64,000 nucleotides of DNA from Streptomyces sp. NBC_00539 (GTDB taxonomy: Bacteria > Actinomycetota > Actinomycetes > Streptomycetales > Streptomycetaceae), in the NCBI RefSeq assembly GCF_036346105.1, contig NZ_CP107811.1, forward strand, positions 2,734,501-2,798,500, read 5' to 3'. The position numbers and the translations under genes are program-made. The notes below the pieces were generated by a model. It had not been told where the DNA came from. It ran no database searches and saw nothing but the letters and a program-made list of their open reading frames with translations. Of this stretch, positions 26,192 to 35,075 are shown in pieces; position 1 is the first letter of the stretch, and each line of letters opens with the position of its first letter.

Positions 26192-27298
26192 ATGGAGATT
26201 CTGTGGTTCCTGATCGCGGTCGGGCTCGTCGTGGCCGCCCTCGGCCCGTACATCCGGCGCAGGCGGGGCGGTGTGCGGCTGGTTTCGCCCGCCAGCCCCG
26301 ACGCCGCCGACCCGGCGGACTACGGATTCGACCGGCAGGAGGACCTCGACGTCCGGGTGCCCGGGCCCGACGAGGACCTGATGGACGCCTTGGAGAACGT
26401 GCGCCGCACCGGCGGCTGGCAGGCCGCCTCGCAGCTGCTGGCCGGCACCCCCGCGGCCGGGGAGCTGCGCTGGCAGCGCGTCCAGGCCTTCGGCGGCGCG
26501 GCCGCGTTGGAGCTCGCGGAGCGTCCGGGGCAGGGCGCACCGTGGCTCAAGGCGTGGCGGCTCGACGCCCCGAAGGACGCGGGTGGCGCGCAGGTGCACG
26601 CGGAGCTGCTGGTGCAGCAGGCGTGGCGCAACTCGGGCGGGGTCGGCTCGCGGGACCACCGGATCATCCTGGAGGAGGCCCGGGAGGCGTGCGGCCGGGC
26701 GGCGCTGCTGGCGCCCGGCGACCCGGTCCCGTACATCACGGAGCTGGCGGTGGGGCGGGCGCTCGGGTACTCCGAGGCGGAGTACGACGCGCTGTGGGCG
26801 AAGGTCATCGACGTGGCGCCGGCGCACATGGGCGCGCACCTGGCCGCGCTGAACTACTGGTGCGAGAAGTGGCACGGCTCGCGGGAGAAGGCCGACGCGT
26901 TCGCGCACGCGGCGGCGGCCCGCGCCCCGCAGGGCTCGCTGCTGGCGGCGCTGCCTCTGTTCGCGGTGTACGAGCACCTGCCGGAGGTGGTGCTCGTGTC
27001 GACGTTCTGGCGCAGCGCGGTGGTGACCCGGGCGGTGGAGGGGGCCATGTACGCGGTGCGTACGGCGCGACCGGACGACCCGATGCTGGCGCACGTCCGG
27101 CACATGCTGCTGCTGTTCCTGGTGCGGATGGAGCGCTGGGCGGAGGCGATGGAGCAGGTGCGGCACGTGGACGGGTACGTGGGCGCCCTCCCGTGGTCGG
27201 CTTCCCCGGACCCCGCGGCGTCGTACGCGATCCACCGTGCCCTGGCTGTCGCGGGCTACGAGGCGAACGGCGGCTCCCCGGCGACCCTGCCCCACTGA
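26192..27298 (+). CDS. Membrane-anchored TPR-like hypothetical protein
   Basis: A 368-residue protein with an N-terminal membrane anchor (MEILWFLIAVGLVVAALGPYI), a basic stop (RRRRGG), then a fully helical cytoplasmic domain resembling irregular TPR repeats (HAELLVQQAWRNSG, ITELAVGRALGYSEAEYDALWAKVI, AHMGAHLAALNYWCEKWHGS). No enzyme motif is seen. A conserved Streptomyces-type protein of unknown function. It begins 102 bases from the divergent metB and ends before a strong hairpin. Confidence 0.75.
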   Translation: MEILWFLIAVGLVVAALGPYIRRRRGGVRLVSPASPDAADPADYGFDRQEDLDVRVPGPDEDLMDALENVRRTGGWQAASQLLAGTPAAGELRWQRVQAFGGAAALELAERPGQGAPWLKAWRLDAPKDAGGAQVHAELLVQQAWRNSGGVGSRDHRIILEEAREACGRAALLAPGDPVPYITELAVGRALGYSEAEYDALWAKVIDVAPAHMGAHLAALNYWCEKWHGSREKADAFAHAAAARAPQGSLLAALPLFAVYEHLPEVVLVSTFWRSAVVTRAVEGAMYAVRTARPDDPMLAHVRHMLLLFLVRMERWAEAMEQVRHVDGYVGALPWSASPDPAASYAIHRALAVAGYEANGGSPATLPH

Positions 27299-27548
27299 CC
27301 GGCCGTCGCCCGCCGGGCCGTCGGCCCGCAGACCCCCGACTGCTGCGCCTCCACAACCGGCCGGAGGTCGTCGCGGCCCGGGACTCCTGCGTGCGCCGGG
27401 CGGGCGTCTGACGACAGGGGCGGCGCCGGGGCCGGAAGGCTGGGGGCGGCCCCGCCGGGGCCGGACGGCTGGGTGCGGGTGCTGGGGGCGGGCCGGGGAA
27501 TCCCGGCCCGCCCCCAGCCGTTGAACGGAGACCACTAGGAGGGAATCC
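27299..27548. other. Non-coding gap before msrA
   Basis: 250 bases without a convincing gene. It holds GC-rich repeats of GGCTGGG(G/T)GCG type and the terminator at 27481-27516, then the msrA Shine-Dalgarno. Confidence 0.5.
27481..27516. terminator. 16-bp hairpin terminator upstream of msrA
   Basis: A perfect stem (27481-27496 with 27501-27516) with a GAAT loop, terminating transcription from the 26192 gene. Confidence 0.75.
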
Positions 27549-28214
27549 ATGTTCTCGTACCGCCGTACGCCCGAGCTCCCCACCCGAGAGGAGGCCCTCA
27601 AGGGCCGCCCCCAGCCCCTCTTCGACGTGCCGGCCGTGCACACGGTGCTCGGCAACCCGCTCTCCGGCCCGTACCCCGCCCACCTGGCCGTGGCCGACTT
27701 CGGGCTGGGCTGTTTCTGGGGCGCGGAGCGCAAGTTCTGGCAGACGCCGGGGGTGTGGACGACCCTGGCCGGCTACCAGGGCGGTTTCACGGAGAACCCG
27801 ACGTACGAGGAGGTGTGCTCGGGCCTGACCGGCCACACCGAGGTCGTCCGGGTGGTCTTCGACCCGTCGCAGGTCTCCTACGCCGCGCTCCTCAAGCTGT
27901 TCTGGGAGTCCCACGACCCCACCCAGGGCTTCCGCCAGGGCAACGACGTCGGCACCCAGTACCGCTCGGCGATCTACACCCACTCCCCCGCCCAGCAGGC
28001 GGAGGCCGAGGCGTCCCGCGCCGCCTACCAGCGCGTCCTCACCGCCGCGGGCCACGGGGAGATCACCACGGCCGTCCTCCCGGCCTCGGACCGCCCCTTC
28101 TGGCCCGCGGAGGCCCACCACCAGCAGTACCTCGACAAGAACCCGTCCGGCTACTGCGGCATCGGGGGCACGGGCGTCTCCTGCCCCATCGGCGTGGCCG
28201 CCGCCGACGGCTGA
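27549..28214 (+). CDS. msrA: Peptide-methionine (S)-S-oxide reductase
   Basis: A 221-residue MsrA that repairs methionine-S-sulfoxide. The catalytic motif is [12 protein letters not shown] (Cys at about residue 55), followed by [26 protein letters not shown] and [21 protein letters not shown], all standard. The C-terminal extension has [15 protein letters not shown], with resolving Cys candidates that pass electrons to thioredoxin. The ~40-residue N-terminal extension before the core is usual for actinobacterial MsrA. ATG 27549 follows AGGAGGG (27537-27543). Confidence 0.94.
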   Translation: MFSYRRTPELPTREEALKGRPQPLFDVPAVHTVLGNPLSGPYPAHLAVADFGLGCFWGAERKFWQTPGVWTTLAGYQGGFTENPTYEEVCSGLTGHTEVVRVVFDPSQVSYAALLKLFWESHDPTQGFRQGNDVGTQYRSAIYTHSPAQQAEAEASRAAYQRVLTAAGHGEITTAVLPASDRPFWPAEAHHQQYLDKNPSGYCGIGGTGVSCPIGVAAADG

Positions 28215-28232
28215 GTCGGGCGGCCGGCGGCG

Positions 28233-28262
28233 GGCCGGCCGGCCGGCCGGCCGGCCGGCCGG
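28233..28262. repeat. (GGCC)n tetranucleotide run
   Basis: Seven and a half perfect GGCC units between the stop codons of the convergent msrA and alcohol dehydrogenase genes. Self-complementary, so it may fold as a terminator, and prone to slippage. Confidence 0.8.
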
Positions 28263-29327
28263 TCAGATGGTGGAGGTGTCGATCACGAAGCGGTAGCGGA
28301 CGTCGCTCGACCGGACGCGGTCGTAGGCCTCGTTGACGGTGTCGGCGCTGATGAGTTCGATCTCGGCGCCGAGGCCGTGCTCGGCGCAGAAGTCGAGCAT
28401 CTCCTGCGTCTCGGCGATGCCGCCGATCATGGAGCCGGCGAGGGTCTTGCGGCCGCCGATGACCGAGAACAGGTTCAGCGAGACCGGCTCCTCCGGCGCG
28501 CCGACGTTCACCAGCGCGCCGTCGACCTTGAGCAGGCCGAGGTACGCGTCGAGGTCCAGCGGGGCGGAGACGGTGGACACCACCAGGTCGAAGGTGCCGG
28601 TGAGCTCCTCGAAGGTGCTCTCGTCGCTCGTCGCGTAGTAGTGGGCGGCGCCCAGCCTCAGGCCGTCCTCCCGCTTGCGCAGCGACTGCGACAGGACGGT
28701 GACCTCCGCGCCCAGCGCGTGCGCGATCTTCACGCCGATGTGGCCCAGCCCGCCGAGGCCGACGATCGCGACCTTCTTGCCGGGGCCCGCCTGCCAGTGC
28801 CGCAGCGGCGAGTAGAGGGTGATGCCCGCGCACAGCAGCGGGGCGGCGACGTCGAGGGCGAGACCGTCGGGGATGCGGACGGTGTAGTTCTCGTCGACGA
28901 CGATGTGCGTGGAGTAGCCGCCGTACGTGGGCTGCCCGTCCTTGCCGAGGGAGTTGTACGTGCCGGTCATGCCCCGGACGCAGAACTGCTCCTGGCCGCG
29001 CAGGCAGTACTCGCAGGTGCGGCAGGAGTCGACGAAGCAGCCGACGCCGACGCGGTCGCCGACCGCGAACTTCGTGACGCCCGCGCCGACCTCGGTGACG
29101 ACGCCGGCGATCTCGTGGCCCGGGACCATGGGGTAGATGCCCTCGCCCCAGCCGTCGGTGACCTGGTGGATGTCGGAGTGGCAGATGCCGGCGTACTTGA
29201 TGTCGATGAGGACGTCGTGCTCGCCCACCGCACGGCGCGCGATGGTGGTGCGCTCCAGCGGCGCCTTGGGGGCGGGGGCGGCGTACGCGGCGACCTGGGT
29301 GAGCGGGGTGTGCTGAGTGGCGGACAT
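28263..29327 (-). CDS. Zinc-dependent NAD(P)H alcohol dehydrogenase (YahK/cinnamyl type)
   Basis: A 354-residue medium-chain dehydrogenase. Catalytic zinc ligands: Cys in GICHSDIH, His-Glu in PGHEIAG and the later LLCAGIT Cys. The structural zinc site is [19 protein letters not shown]. The Rossmann motif is [12 protein letters not shown]. Its motif pattern fits the NADPH-dependent cinnamyl-alcohol/aldehyde reductase branch, which reduces many aldehydes. It diverges from an XRE/MmyB regulator, with a perfect palindrome in between, so that regulator probably controls it. Confidence 0.9.
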   Translation of the reverse strand: MSATQHTPLTQVAAYAAPAPKAPLERTTIARRAVGEHDVLIDIKYAGICHSDIHQVTDGWGEGIYPMVPGHEIAGVVTEVGAGVTKFAVGDRVGVGCFVDSCRTCEYCLRGQEQFCVRGMTGTYNSLGKDGQPTYGGYSTHIVVDENYTVRIPDGLALDVAAPLLCAGITLYSPLRHWQAGPGKKVAIVGLGGLGHIGVKIAHALGAEVTVLSQSLRKREDGLRLGAAHYYATSDESTFEELTGTFDLVVSTVSAPLDLDAYLGLLKVDGALVNVGAPEEPVSLNLFSVIGGRKTLAGSMIGGIAETQEMLDFCAEHGLGAEIELISADTVNEAYDRVRSSDVRYRFVIDTSTI

Positions 29328-29409
29328 GCGCTGCTTCTCCTGAGTTCCGTGGTGCGGTGCGTCCCACGATGCCCGGGGCGGCGGCGCCCACCCAGCCCCC
29401 TGCAGAGCA

Positions 29410-29426
29410 TAGGACCGCTGGTCCTA
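29410..29426. promoter_or_regulatory. Probable operator TAGGACC-GCT-GGTCCTA
   Basis: A perfect 7-3-7 palindrome in the 148-base gap between the divergent dehydrogenase and the MmyB-type regulator, 50 bases before the regulator start and 83 before the dehydrogenase start. Likely the regulator's binding site. Confidence 0.65.
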
Positions 29427-29475
29427 CCACTGGCGGGGTCAGGCTGCCGGTCCGCCGCCCGGCGATACTGGCGCT

Positions 29476-30372
29476 ATGGACCAGCTTGATCAGCGCGCCG
29501 AACTGGGCGAGTTCCTCCGCTCCCGCCGCGCGCGCCTGCGCCCCGAGGACGTGGGCCTGCCGGAGTACGGGCGCCACCGCCGGGTGCCGGGTCTGCGCCG
29601 GGAGGAACTGGCGCAGCTGGCGGGCGTGTCGGTGGCGTACTACACGCGCCTGGAGCAGGGCCACGGCCAGAACGTGTCGGCGGACGTACTGGACGCGATC
29701 GCGCGCGCCCTGCGCCTGGACGGCACCGAGTCGGCGCACCTGACCCGTCTGGCGAGCCCTCGGCCGCGCAGGCGCCGTACCCCCCGGCGCCCGGAGCAGG
29801 TCCGCCCGGAGCTGCGCGTGCTGCTGGACGCGATGGAGGGCGTACCGGCGTACCTGGTGGGCCGGCGTCAGGACGTCCTGGCCTGGAACCGGATGGCGAC
29901 GGCGGTGTTCGGCGACTTCGGCGCGCTGCCCGCGCAGGAGCGGAACCTGGTCCGGATGGTGTTCCTGGATCCGGCGACGGCCGAGCTGTACAGGGACTGG
30001 GAGTGCCGGGCCTGCCAGGTGGTGAGCTACCTTCGCCTGTACGCGGGCCGGCACCCCGAGGACGAGCAGCTCTCCGCGCTGGTCGGGGAGTTGTCGGTGA
30101 AGAGCGAGGAGTTCCGGCGGCTGTGGGCCGCGCACACGCTGGCGGACGACAAGACGCGCGGCGTGAAGCGGCTGCGGCACCCCCTGGTGGGCGACGTGAG
30201 CCTGGCGTTCGAGACGCTGGCCCTGCCGGACGACTCAGAGCAGTCCCTGATCACCTTCCACGCCGCGCCGGGCTCCCCGTCGGCGGACGCGCTGCGCCTG
30301 CTGTCGTCCTGGTCGGCGGCGGGCCCGGTCCCGTCGCCGGCAGTGGGGACGGGCGGGCCCGCCGGGCAGTGA
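29476..30372 (+). CDS. XRE-type regulator with MmyB-like ligand-binding domain
   Basis: A 298-residue regulator. Residues ~12-80 are a helix-turn-helix (LGEFLRSRRARLRPEDVGLP, LRREELAQLAGVSVAYYTRLEQGHGQNVSADVLDAIARAL), preceded by the conserved 'G-R-R-R-x-P-G-L-R-R-E-E' type segment. From ~100 on is the MmyB-like domain (VPAYLVGRRQDVLAWNRMATAVFGDF... NLVRMVFLDPATAELYRDWE), a PAS-like fold thought to bind fatty acids or other small ligands. Members usually regulate a neighbouring oxidoreductase. GATACT (29464-29469) ends 6 bases before the ATG; leaderless. Confidence 0.9.
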   Translation: MDQLDQRAELGEFLRSRRARLRPEDVGLPEYGRHRRVPGLRREELAQLAGVSVAYYTRLEQGHGQNVSADVLDAIARALRLDGTESAHLTRLASPRPRRRRTPRRPEQVRPELRVLLDAMEGVPAYLVGRRQDVLAWNRMATAVFGDFGALPAQERNLVRMVFLDPATAELYRDWECRACQVVSYLRLYAGRHPEDEQLSALVGELSVKSEEFRRLWAAHTLADDKTRGVKRLRHPLVGDVSLAFETLALPDDSEQSLITFHAAPGSPSADALRLLSSWSAAGPVPSPAVGTGGPAGQ

Positions 30373-30382
30373 CGCCGTCCGC

Positions 30383-31060
<678 letters not shown>

Positions 31061-31120
31061 CTCGTTGCCTCGCTCGATCAGAAAGCTCGATCAGGAATGG
31101 GGGAGGGTCGCGCCTGCGGG

Positions 31121-32614
31121 CTATTCGACGCGCCGCAGCGCGTCCGCCGGCCGCAGCCGCGACGCCCGCCAGCCGCCGAAACCGCCCGCGATCAGCCCGC
31201 CCGCCACGGCCAGGGCGACGGCCAGGCCGATGACCGACGGGGACACGGGCGCGGTGAGGGCCACGTCCAGGGCCTTGCCGGCGCTCTGGCGGGCGGCGCG
31301 CATCCCGCCGAATCCGCCCTGTCCGCCGGCCCGCATTCCCGCGCGGCCCGCGGCGCCGGCGAGCCGGGCGGTGAGGGTGGGGCCGGCGGCGGTGATCGCG
31401 TACGCGGCGCCCAGGCCGACGCCGATGCCGAGGACGCCACCGATCAGGCCGTTGACCAGGGCTTCCCCGACGACCTGGAGGGTGACGCGGCTGCTCTTCC
31501 AGCCGAGCGCCTTGAGGGTGCCGAACTCCCGCACGCGCCGGGAGACTGCGGAGGAGGTCAGCAACCCGGCGACCAGGAAGGCGGCGGCGAGCACGAGGTA
31601 GGAGAGCCAGGTGCCGACGGTGGAGGCGAGCGAGGCGGCCGTCGACAGCGAGCCGGAGACGGTGTCGGCGAGGTCGGCGGAGGTGGTGACGGTGGTGTCG
31701 GGGACGTTCTTCTGGATGGCCCGCTTGACGGAGCCGATGGCCTGGGAGTCCCGGGCCTGGACGTAGACCGTGGTGATCTTGTCGGGGGTCTCGGCGAGCG
31801 TCTGGGCCTGGTGCAGGGGGACGTAGAGGTTGGCGGTGGCGTCCCCGCTGTCGGCGGTGGCGATCCCGAGGACCTTGAACGGGGTGTTCTTGACGGTGAG
31901 TTCGGAGCCGACGGCCAGGTTGTTCTTCTTGGCGTAGGCGCTGTCGACGACGGTGACGGCCGCGTCCTTGTCGCCCGCCGCGAAACCACGGCCCGAGGTG
32001 ATCTTGGAGGTGGTCAGCGGGCCCAGCTCCGGCCGGGTGACGTCCGTGCCGTACACGGAGAAGGAGTTGACGTCGAAGTCGGCGCCACCGCCCTCGACGG
32101 TGTTCCCGCCGCCCGCGCCGCCCGCGCCCGGCTTGCCGGCCGTACCGCCCGCTGCCCCGCCGCCGCCCTGGCCCCGGCGGAACTCGCCCCGCTTGAACTG
32201 CCCGTTGACCTTCATCACCTGGAGGCTGAGGCCGCCGACCGCCCGGGCGACGCCGTCCTGTCCGGCCACCTTGGCGACGGTCGCGGAGTCGAGGGTCTGG
32301 AAGCCCTGGGGCATCACCAGGTCACGGCTCTGCTGGGCGTCGGCGTCCGCGTCCCCTTCGCCGCGTGCGTCGAACTTGAAGCGCGGGCGGCCGGCGGAGC
32401 CCCCTTCACCCTGCGGCGACTGGGCCTTGGTGACCGTCATGTCGGTACCCAGTCCGTAGAGGGACTGCAGGACCTCGCCCTGGGCCCGGGACATGCCCGC
32501 CGATACGGAGTTGACGACGATGACGAGGGCGATGCCGAGGGCGAGGCCGGACGCGACGACCAGCGCCGCCTTGCGGCGGCGGCGCAACTCGCGCCGCAGG
32601 TAGGTGAAGAACAT
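31121..32614 (-). CDS. ABC transporter permease (FtsX/MacB family)
   Basis: A 497-residue permease with one N-terminal helix (ALVVASGLALGIALVIVVNSV), a large outer domain (about 40-330) interrupted by a Gly-rich low-complexity stretch, and three C-terminal helices with FGTLKALGWKSSRV, the FtsX coupling motif. The outer domain resembles the MacB periplasmic core. Forms one transporter with the ATPase at 30383. Likely role: envelope function, signal-peptide or drug efflux; the substrate cannot be read from sequence. Confidence 0.9.
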   Translation of the reverse strand: MFFTYLRRELRRRRKAALVVASGLALGIALVIVVNSVSAGMSRAQGEVLQSLYGLGTDMTVTKAQSPQGEGGSAGRPRFKFDARGEGDADADAQQSRDLVMPQGFQTLDSATVAKVAGQDGVARAVGGLSLQVMKVNGQFKRGEFRRGQGGGGAAGGTAGKPGAGGAGGGNTVEGGGADFDVNSFSVYGTDVTRPELGPLTTSKITSGRGFAAGDKDAAVTVVDSAYAKKNNLAVGSELTVKNTPFKVLGIATADSGDATANLYVPLHQAQTLAETPDKITTVYVQARDSQAIGSVKRAIQKNVPDTTVTTSADLADTVSGSLSTAASLASTVGTWLSYLVLAAAFLVAGLLTSSAVSRRVREFGTLKALGWKSSRVTLQVVGEALVNGLIGGVLGIGVGLGAAYAITAAGPTLTARLAGAAGRAGMRAGGQGGFGGMRAARQSAGKALDVALTAPVSPSVIGLAVALAVAGGLIAGGFGGWRASRLRPADALRRVE

Positions 32615-32681
32615 GGCGCCGAACGTAGGCAGCGCCCCTGATGGCCGGGTAAGCCGCGGATAAGAGTCGGATGAGAACGGC

Positions 32682-32717
32682 GAACGGCGGGGAACCCGTC
32701 AGGGTTCCCCGCCGTTC
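32682..32717. terminator. 16-bp hairpin terminator downstream of the L,D-transpeptidase
   Basis: Perfect stem 32682-32697 with 32702-32717 and a GTCA loop, 52 bases past the transpeptidase stop. Confidence 0.75.
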
Positions 32718-32768
32718 ACACACGCCTACGCGTCGGCGCGTCCGGCGCCGGCGCAGCCGGTCGGCGCG

Positions 32769-34028
32769 TCAGGAGGCCGTGCCGGCCTTCCACTCCGCCC
32801 AGCTCATGTTCCAGCCGTTGAGCCCGTTGTCGGGCTTGATGGTCTTGTCGGGGGAGTTGACGACGGTGACCACGTCGCCGATGAGCGAGTTGTCGAAGAA
32901 CCACGCGCCCGCGGTGTTCGGGTCGTTGGCGCCCTGGGTGTCGTTCAGGCCGACACAGCCGTGACTGGTGTTGACGTTGCCGAAGATCGAGTCCGATCCC
33001 CAGTAGTTGCCGTGGATGAACGTGCCCGAGGTGGACAGCCGCATCGCGTGCGGGACGTCCTTGATGTCGTACTCGCCCTTGCCCTCGCCGTTCTTGAAGC
33101 CGACGGTGGCGCCGTCCATCCGGGTCTCCTTGAACTTCTCGGAGATCACCATCTGGCCGTTGTACGTCGGGTTCGCGGGGGAGCCGGCCGAGATCGGGAT
33201 GGTCTTGATGACCTGGCCGTCGCGGGTGACCGTCATCTTCTTGGTCTTCGCGTCGACCGTGGAGACCTGGCTCCGGCCGATCTTGAAGGTGACGGTCTTG
33301 CTCTGGACGCCCTTGATGCCCGGGGCGCCCTGGACGCCGTCCAGCGCGAGCTTGAGCGTGACGGTGGAGTTCGCCTGCCAGTACTGCTCCGGCCGGAAGT
33401 CCAGCCGCTGCGCGTCGAACCAGTGGCCGACCACTTCCTGGCCGCTGCTGGAGGAGACGTTGATGGCGGCCTGGACGGCCTTCTGGTCCTTGATCGGCTT
33501 GTTGAAGGTGATCGAGACCGGCATGCCCACGCCGACGGTCTGGCCCTCGTCCGGCACGAACGAGCCGATGAAGCTGTTCTCCGGGGAGACGGTGGTGAAG
33601 GAGGCGTTCTCGTGCGCCTCGTGACCCGCCTCGTCCTTGGCGCTCGCCGACAGGGCGTACTTGGTCGAGCGCTTGAGGGCGGCGTCCGGCTTCCAGCTCT
33701 TGCCGTCGGCGGCTATCTTGCCCGGCACGTCCGCGCCGTCGGAGCTCTTGAGCTCGACCTTGGTGAGGGTGCCGTCACTGACGGTCACGCTCGTGGCGTC
33801 GTTCAGGCCGATGTTGGTGGCGCCGTCCTTGGGCGTGATGGCTATTCGGGCCTTCGAGGCGTCCTTGGCCGCCGCCGCGTCGACATCGGCCTGCGACTTG
33901 CCCGACGCCTGGCCGTTGCCCTTTGGCTGGTCACCTCCGCCGTCGCACGCCGAAAGCACCAGTACGCCACCGAGGACGGCGGAAATGGCCACCAGGGACC
34001 TCTTCCGCCGCTTGCTGTCCGTCCTCAC
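32769..34028 (-). CDS. L,D-transpeptidase lipoprotein (Ig-like domains + YkuD)
   Basis: A 419-residue secreted cell-wall enzyme. A lipoprotein signal peptide ends in the lipobox VLVLSAC (Cys28). Two Ig-like domains follow (about 60-280), then the YkuD catalytic domain with the HGNYWGSDSIFG... TSHGCVGLND motif that holds the catalytic His and Cys. This layout matches mycobacterial LdtMt2-type enzymes, which make 3-3 cross-links in peptidoglycan. I use GTG 34028 (VRTDSKRRKRSLV), with GGAG just upstream and a canonical signal peptide; ATG 34040 is 4 codons earlier. Confidence 0.92.
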   Translation of the reverse strand: MRTDSKRRKRSLVAISAVLGGVLVLSACDGGGDQPKGNGQASGKSQADVDAAAAKDASKARIAITPKDGATNIGLNDATSVTVSDGTLTKVELKSSDGADVPGKIAADGKSWKPDAALKRSTKYALSASAKDEAGHEAHENASFTTVSPENSFIGSFVPDEGQTVGVGMPVSITFNKPIKDQKAVQAAINVSSSSGQEVVGHWFDAQRLDFRPEQYWQANSTVTLKLALDGVQGAPGIKGVQSKTVTFKIGRSQVSTVDAKTKKMTVTRDGQVIKTIPISAGSPANPTYNGQMVISEKFKETRMDGATVGFKNGEGKGEYDIKDVPHAMRLSTSGTFIHGNYWGSDSIFGNVNTSHGCVGLNDTQGANDPNTAGAWFFDNSLIGDVVTVVNSPDKTIKPDNGLNGWNMSWAEWKAGTAS

Positions 34029-34186
34029 ACGCCACTCCATCGTTGCCGGAACCCCCGAGCTCCCTCCCAGCTGCCGCTGAAAGGTACCCACCGGGCAGGA
34101 GGCCATGCCCCCTGCCCACGGTTGTGACAACGCGTGAACGGCCCGTTTCGGTTCCACATTCCGTTGGGATGTGGGCAACCCCACGG

Positions 34187-34531
34187 TCAGGCGTTGTCGG
34201 TCACCTCTTCGTCGAAGTCCCCATCTTCCTCGTCCATGTCCCACTCCATGGACTCGGGGTCGTATTCGACGGGCTCACTGCTCCAGGAAGCCTGCGCCAG
34301 ATCCACCCCGGGGATCTCCGCGACCAGGTCAGTGGGGTCGACGAGGTAGGCCAGCGCCTCCGACTCGTCCTCGCCCACCGCCGACTCGGCGTGGCCGCGC
34401 TCCTCGTCCGGCATGAACTCGTCGGCCTTGATGTGGGCGAGGGCGGCGCCGGTGAGTGCTGTGGTGTCGGTCACTTCAAGGACCAAATCCACCCGAAGTC
34501 GTACGTACCGTGAGGTGTCAGAAGAGTTCAT
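34187..34531 (-). CDS. Small acidic hypothetical protein
   Basis: A 114-residue protein, very acidic at the C terminus (EYDPESMEWDMDEEDGDFDEEV), soluble, with no membrane segment. The N-terminal half (YVRLRVDLVLEVTDTTALTGAALAHI) looks like a small alpha/beta fold. No known family function; conserved-looking in Streptomyces. TACTCT (minus strand, 34539-34544) ends 7 bases before ATG 34531 and no Shine-Dalgarno is present, so leaderless. Confidence 0.7.
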   Translation of the reverse strand: MNSSDTSRYVRLRVDLVLEVTDTTALTGAALAHIKADEFMPDEERGHAESAVGEDESEALAYLVDPTDLVAEIPGVDLAQASWSSEPVEYDPESMEWDMDEEDGDFDEEVTDNA

Positions 34532-34639
34532 ACGACGGAGAGTAAGCCCCGAACCTGTCCCGACTTTCCCACGACCCGCCCCTTTCACTAGCATCGGCGC
34601 ACACGGCCAATTCGCTGCTGCCACAAGGGGGATCGCACC

Positions 34640-34981
34640 GTGTCCGCACGTCGATCGCTGCTCACCGCTCTCGGAGCGACCACCCTCCTCGCCGCCCTCT
34701 GGTTCGTGCCCTCGGCGAACGCCACCGCACCGGACCGGACGCCGGTCCGCTCCGGCCTGTCCGACCAGCGGAGCCTGCCCGCCCAGGAGAACCGGGCCAC
34801 CCTCACCGACACCGCCGCGGTCGTGGACGCCTCGGCGCCCCGCGAGGCCGCCGCCCTGCCCCTCTCGCTCGCCGACACCGGCAGCGTCGACACCAGCCCC
34901 TACCTGCTGGGCGGCACGCTCTTCCTGGGCGTGGGCGCCGGCTTCGTCACCTTCTCCGTACGCCGCTCACGCGCGCAGTAG
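34640..34981 (+). CDS. Small surface protein with LADTG sortase signal
   Basis: A 113-residue exported protein. It has an N-terminal signal peptide (SLLTALGATTLLAALWF, cleavage likely after ANA), a ~45-residue Ala/Pro/Thr-rich mature part, and a C-terminal sorting signal: LADTG at 77-81, a hydrophobic helix (88-107) and a basic tail RRSRAQ. LAxTG is the signal known for Streptomyces class E sortases (long chaplins). No chaplin domain is present, so what it displays is unknown. GTG 34640 follows AAGGGGG; TAGCAT at 34589-34594 could be its -10. Confidence 0.75.
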   Translation: MSARRSLLTALGATTLLAALWFVPSANATAPDRTPVRSGLSDQRSLPAQENRATLTDTAAVVDASAPREAAALPLSLADTGSVDTSPYLLGGTLFLGVGAGFVTFSVRRSRAQ

Positions 34982-35003
34982 GCGGCGCACCGGCGCACGC
35001 GAA

Positions 35004-35038
35004 AGGGCCGCGCCCGGGGGAGTCCCGGACGCGGCCCT
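35004..35038. terminator. Bidirectional hairpin between the LADTG gene and hutH
   Basis: Outer stem AGGGCCGCG/CGCGGCCCT (35004-35012 with 35030-35038) and an inner CGGG/CCCG stem, between convergent genes. Confidence 0.65.
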
Positions 35039-35043
35039 CGTCG

Positions 35044-35075
35044 CGTCAGGTCGTGCTCACGTCAGGTCGTGCTCA
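35044..35075. repeat. 16-bp tandem duplication including the hutH stop codon
   Basis: CGTCAGGTCGTGCTCA occurs twice in a row (35044-35059, 35060-35075). The second copy holds the hutH stop codon (35073-35075). Confidence 0.75.

Noticed and set aside
27299-27411. Possible extension or small gene after the 26192 gene
   Set aside because: The text reads like protein (RLHNRPEVVAARDSC) but lacks a start, a Shine-Dalgarno and frame continuity with a conserved gene.
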